A stretch of 8,166 bases of DNA from Actinomycetota bacterium (GTDB lineage: Bacteria; Actinomycetota; UBA4738; HRBIN12). The notes beneath the pieces were generated by a model that worked only from the letters and a program-made list of their open reading frames with translations, was not told the origin of the DNA and ran no database searches. Position 1 is the first letter of the stretch. Each line of letters starts with the position of its first letter. The translations under genes and the position numbers were made by a program. Where the stretch lies: positions 1,514 to 9,679 of the forward strand of contig VAYF01000047.1 of assembly GCA_005883885.1 (NCBI GenBank). The letters are read 5' to 3'. Positions 5,188 to 8,166 of this stretch are shown here, piece after piece.

Positions 5188-7029
5188 TCACTGGGTCGAT
5201 GGCGGCCATCCACCCGGCGGCGCTCGATACAACGTGACGCCACCGATGGTGATCCCGTACGTGCCGAGACGCGCGAACAGGTCATCCCACGCGCGCGGCG
5301 CGGGGGCGCGCAGGATCACGGTCGCCACGTCCTGCTGTTGCAGGTACCGAAGGAACCGGGAGATCGGTGGAGTCGCCACGTCGTACGAGTCACCGACGGT
5401 GGCGATCCCGGGCCCGCGGTCGGACAATCCGAGCCTGTGGGCATCGCCGACATAGCCGCGCGATTGGCGGAACCAGAAGCCCGCGGCCTCTTGCCACAGC
5501 ATCTCGTCGCCCACGTGCGTGGGCAGCAACAGGTCGGTCTCTCCTTGATGGAGGTACTGCTGGTACGTTCCGTCGGCGAAGAACGCCGGCACACGGAGCT
5601 CCGTCCGGTACGGCGGGCTGGGCAGCGCGACCGCCAGGGTTACAGCGCCCAGGAGCACGAGCGCCCAACGCCACAGGCTCAGGCCCGGCGCCTGGGCGAG
5701 GAACAGCGAAACGATCACGGCGATGCCGAGCCACGCGAACAACGGGAAGCGTTCGGGGAAGGCGCTTGAGATGACCGGGGCGCTCGCGAGTGCGGCGCCG
5801 GGCATCGCGATCCCCCCTCGCCCGCCGACGTGCAGCGTGGGTCCGAACGAGAAGACGACGGGAACGAGGATGAACGCGAGCAGCATCCATGTCCAGCGCG
5901 AACGCCGGCCGAACCACGCGAACAGGGCGACGACCAGCAGCAGCACGGGGCCGACGTACGCCGTGTCGTCACTCGCTCGCTCGAGGGAGCGGCTCGTGAT
6001 CTGACGGAGTGCCCCCGCGCCCAGCCACGTCGGCGATCGCGGCAGCACGTAGCTCAGCGGGTCGGTGGAATTCGCCTCGAGCGGCCGCACCGAGCCGGGT
6101 GGTCTGTTCCGGATGACCTCGAGCACGTACGGCGAAACGATCACGAAGACGATCAGGTACGCGAACCCGATCAGCAGCGTCGTCGCCAAGAGGTCGCGGC
6201 GAACGTCCTTCGATGCGAACGCCAGCGCGAGCAGGAGTGCCGCTCCACCGAAGAGCGTCATGGTCACGAAGATCTCGGTCGAGATCGAGAACTGACCGAG
6301 GAGCGTGAGCGCCAGGAGTAGGACGAACGTGCGTGAGCCGAGGCGATCTCGAACCCGACGCACGACGAGGTAGACCGCGATCGGGACGCAGAACATCAGC
6401 AGGAGATTCACGTGCCCTCGCATGTGGTGCCCGACGTAGGAGGAGAATCCGAAGATCGCGCCGCCTGCGAAGGCTGGCCCGAAGCGAGACGTGATCTGGT
6501 TGCACAGGAGGTAGCACGCCCACCCCGCCAACGCGGGCGCGAGCCAAAGGATCAGGTTGTCGCTCGCGAGCGCACCCCAGATCAAGGTCACGGGAGTGAG
6601 CACGAACGAGGGGCCGGGGAGCGTGGTGACCCACACGAGGTTGACGCCACCCGGCGCCCAGACGTAGTGGGTCGTGAAGAGGGGGTTCAGACCGTTGCCC
6701 AACGCGAAGGGCATCCACCGGAACGACCAGAGGTACACCATCGTGTCTTGACGGCACCCGCTGATGCACCACGAGCTGAAGTGCGCGAACACGCCCCGCA
6801 CGAACAGCACCCCCGACAGAGCCGCGTAGGCCAGGAACGCCTCGAACGCTCTGCCCACCGGACCCGTCGATCGGACCCGCCCGGAGACCCGGTCGGCCGT
6901 CCGTGACCACCTCGTCGGCGTCTCGGCGCCGTCGGCATCCGCCGTCGGAAGGTCGGGCCCCAGGTCGGCATCCGTCGCGATCGCGCTCGCCCCAACGCGC
7001 TCAGCCTGAGGCTCTGGGTCGCGTTCCAT
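5188..7029 (-). CDS. Large GT-C-like polytopic membrane protein, putative glycosyltransferase
   Basis: From the ATG at 7029 this is 613 residues. A polar N-terminus of about 60 residues is followed by some ten or more hydrophobic helices and a soluble C-terminal domain of roughly 140 residues. Seen motifs (613-residue numbering) are an acidic residue in the first outer loop (QDTMVYLW, Asp95), a WAPGGVNLVW loop, a GHHMRGHVNLL segment (about 200-209), SFGPTLHVGG (about 393-402) and ERFPLF. An early outer-loop Asp with many helices and a C-terminal outer domain is typical of GT-C glycosyltransferases that use polyprenyl-linked sugars, but I do not recognise a specific family or substrate. The start is uncertain: the frame is open to 7161, a GTG at 7062 is possible, and no convincing ribosome site precedes the ATG at 7029. 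The 7161 start would overlap the preceding gene by 79 nt. It probably shares a transcript with that gene. Confidence 0.7.
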   Translation of the reverse strand: MERDPEPQAERVGASAIATDADLGPDLPTADADGAETPTRWSRTADRVSGRVRSTGPVGRAFEAFLAYAALSGVLFVRGVFAHFSSWCISGCRQDTMVYLWSFRWMPFALGNGLNPLFTTHYVWAPGGVNLVWVTTLPGPSFVLTPVTLIWGALASDNLILWLAPALAGWACYLLCNQITSRFGPAFAGGAIFGFSSYVGHHMRGHVNLLLMFCVPIAVYLVVRRVRDRLGSRTFVLLLALTLLGQFSISTEIFVTMTLFGGAALLLALAFASKDVRRDLLATTLLIGFAYLIVFVIVSPYVLEVIRNRPPGSVRPLEANSTDPLSYVLPRSPTWLGAGALRQITSRSLERASDDTAYVGPVLLLVVALFAWFGRRSRWTWMLLAFILVPVVFSFGPTLHVGGRGGIAMPGAALASAPVISSAFPERFPLFAWLGIAVIVSLFLAQAPGLSLWRWALVLLGAVTLAVALPSPPYRTELRVPAFFADGTYQQYLHQGETDLLLPTHVGDEMLWQEAAGFWFRQSRGYVGDAHRLGLSDRGPGIATVGDSYDVATPPISRFLRYLQQQDVATVILRAPAPRAWDDLFARLGTYGITIGGVTLYRAPPGGWPPSTQ

Positions 7030-7082
7030 CCGGGCGGCACGATATCGCAGACCTCTCGGCACCTCGCCCCAGGTGCTCGGGC

Positions 7083-8102
7083 TCACTGGACCGCGAGGAT
7101 GCGCCGCCAACAGAAGATGTTCGAGCCTCGCTGCGTGACGAGATCTGCGCGTCCGGCGCACCCTCCCGCGCGGTCCGCGCTTGACGAGGCGATGTCGAAC
7201 ACGAACGCGTTGGTTCGGTCGTCACGGCAATCGGTCGGGACGACGGTCCCGTTCTCGGCGTGGCCGCAGAGCGGACCGTCCTGGTCTCGCACGGCGTTCA
7301 AAACGATGCGGATCGGTGGGTACGCGCCGAGGGTTTCGTCCGGCGAACGGAGGAAGCCGCGGTAGGCGAGATCGCCTTTCGTCGCACGCGCGCCGGTTGA
7401 CCCAGCCGCAGACCGGGGGGCGTCGAGGCGCCCCAGCCCCAGACCCGCGAGCACGAGAAGCACGACCACGATCGCTGCTCGCAGGACAACCCTTCCGCGA
7501 CGCGCCGGAGGCGCGTCGCGGACTCTGCCGACCGATGCCGGCCCCCTGATCCTCGCGATCAACTCGTCGGCGACCGGATCCACCGCGTACACCGAGAGCA
7601 ACGAAGACTCCACCGGCCGCGCCGGCGTGTCCGCCGTGGGAGGGGCGTGGTGCGTGCACCACGGGATGAGCCTCGTCCGCCCGGCGACCCGCACCCGCTG
7701 GACGGCATCGGCTCGCCGGCCGCTTCCCTCCGCCAGACACGCCGCGCACACGAGACCCAGGCGTGCCGGGTAGCCGACCTGGGCCCGGAAGCCTCGGCCG
7801 TGCTCGATCACCCTTCCCCAGAGCGACACCTCGCCGACCACCCCGCCCGGCAGTGCGTGGAGGCCGGCGAGCGCCTCGGGACTAACGGCGGCGTAGATAC
7901 CGCAGCGGCATCGCCGCTGCGGTATCGGCATGCGTCCCTTCGCGCAGGACGCCGCGTGCGGAACACGCGGCGTCCAGACCTCGGGCCGCGTTAGGGACGA
8001 GAGCCGGAGCTCGCCGTGCACCTCGATCAGGCTCCACCCGCGCCAGGCGGTGACCGCCTCGACGAAGGTCGGGATCTCCGGCTGCCGGTGATGGAGCCTC
8101 AC
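7083..8102 (-). CDS. Membrane-anchored Cys-rich CxCGIYA-domain protein, function unknown
   Basis: A 339-residue protein of unknown function. The N-terminal part (about 15-155) resembles small actinobacterial-type proteins with AWRGW, CRCGIYA (65-71), a VVGEVSLWGRVIEHGRGFRA-like core and AQVGYPARL. Its cysteines (C53, C65, C67, C119, C122, C149) with His151/152 could bind zinc, which is inference. A linker leads to a single TM helix (about 205-224) preceded by RRGR, so the Cys-rich part should be cytoplasmic and the C-terminus outside. That outer tail has four cysteines (279, 292, 315, 331), enough for two disulfides. The start used is GTG at 8102. GGGAGG lies 14 nt upstream, rather far, so the true start may differ. 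The gene lies 53 bp before the GT-C-like gene and is probably co-transcribed with it. Confidence 0.6.
   Translation of the reverse strand: MRLHHRQPEIPTFVEAVTAWRGWSLIEVHGELRLSSLTRPEVWTPRVPHAASCAKGRMPIPQRRCRCGIYAAVSPEALAGLHALPGGVVGEVSLWGRVIEHGRGFRAQVGYPARLGLVCAACLAEGSGRRADAVQRVRVAGRTRLIPWCTHHAPPTADTPARPVESSLLSVYAVDPVADELIARIRGPASVGRVRDAPPARRGRVVLRAAIVVVLLVLAGLGLGRLDAPRSAAGSTGARATKGDLAYRGFLRSPDETLGAYPPIRIVLNAVRDQDGPLCGHAENGTVVPTDCRDDRTNAFVFDIASSSADRAGGCAGRADLVTQRGSNIFCWRRILAVQ
7494..7522. repeat. Perfect hairpin, 13-bp stem and 3-nt loop, inside a coding region
   Basis: TCCGCGACGCGCC and its exact reverse complement flank GGA. It codes on the minus strand for residues 194-203, just before the TM helix of the Cys-rich protein. 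Confidence 0.8.
7646..7663. repeat. Perfect hairpin, 8-bp arms with 2-nt centre, inside a coding region
   Basis: CGTGGTGC-GT-GCACCACG. It covers the codons for residues 147-153, including Cys149 and His151/His152. Confidence 0.7.
7896..7926. repeat. Perfect hairpin, 14-bp stem and 3-nt loop, over the CxCGI codons
   Basis: GATACCGCAGCGGC and its exact reverse complement flank ATC. It encodes residues 59-69 on the minus strand, including Cys65 and Cys67 of the CRCGIYA motif. Confidence 0.85.
7947..7975. repeat. Perfect hairpin, 12-bp stem and 5-nt loop, inside a coding region
   Basis: GGACGCCGCGTG and its exact reverse complement flank CGGAA. It encodes residues 43-52, ending just before Cys53, and lies 20 bp from the 14-bp hairpin. 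Confidence 0.85.
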
Positions 8103-8166
8103 CTCGTTATGATGCGCCTCCCGAACAACAGGGGTCGCCTGACAGCCGCGACCCGTCCGGCACCGT

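Noticed and set aside
5181..5190. TGAGCGCTCA palindrome at the stop codon of the GT-C-like gene as a terminator
   Set aside because: It is only 10 bp, has no loop and no T-tract; not enough to call a terminator.
5508..5523. GCCCACG-TG-CGTGGGC inverted repeat in the GT-C-like gene
   Set aside because: A 7-bp arm is expected by chance in GC-rich coding DNA and has no positional context.
1..8166. Mobile element, CRISPR array or phage defence island
   Set aside because: I see no transposase, integrase, spaced direct repeats or defence-type nuclease. The gene content is metal uptake, a channel and membrane proteins.

Overview
This is a high-GC window (roughly two thirds G+C by eye). It uses several GTG starts, tightly overlapping genes and Shine-Dalgarno sites. 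An uncultured actinomycete-like bacterium is the best guess: the metal-uptake operon ends in its own Fur-family regulator, and a CxCGIYA-type Cys-rich protein is present. This taxonomic call is an inference from gene content only.

Layout. Bases 1-69 hold the 3' part of a tRNA-like sequence with a long variable arm and a perfect 20-bp palindrome where the anticodon arm should be. A plus-strand gene (134-1198) follows, for a two-TM/pore-loop ion-channel-like protein with a non-canonical filter (TLGIGS). It converges, with a 16-bp gap, on a minus-strand block that fills the rest of the window.

The core of the window is a five-gene minus-strand operon, read from 5077 down to 1215. In transcription order it encodes a metal-binding lipoprotein (cluster A-I solute-binding protein), an ABC ATPase, two ABC-3 family permeases and a Fur/Zur-family repressor. 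All joints are overlapping or 3 nt apart, so translation is probably coupled. Upstream of the lipoprotein gene is a clear sigma70-type promoter, TTGACG-17-TATCGT. Its 17-bp spacer is exactly a 7-3-7 Fur/Zur-type inverted repeat (ATGAGAA-CCA-CTCCCAT). The simplest model is metal-dependent repression of the whole operon, including the repressor. The sequence does not settle zinc versus manganese: the binding-protein ligands (His70, His129, Glu194, Glu274) look more Mn-like than the classical three-His zinc set.

Upstream of this operon, on the same strand, are two further genes. One (5188 to about 7029) encodes a large GT-C-like polytopic membrane protein. The other (7083-8102) encodes an unusual protein with a Cys-rich CxCGIYA cytoplasmic domain, one TM helix and a four-Cys extracytoplasmic tail. 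That gene carries four strong perfect inverted repeats, three of them lying on or next to Cys codons.

No CRISPR array, insertion sequence or transposase is visible, and no gene-free stretch exceeds about 110 bases.
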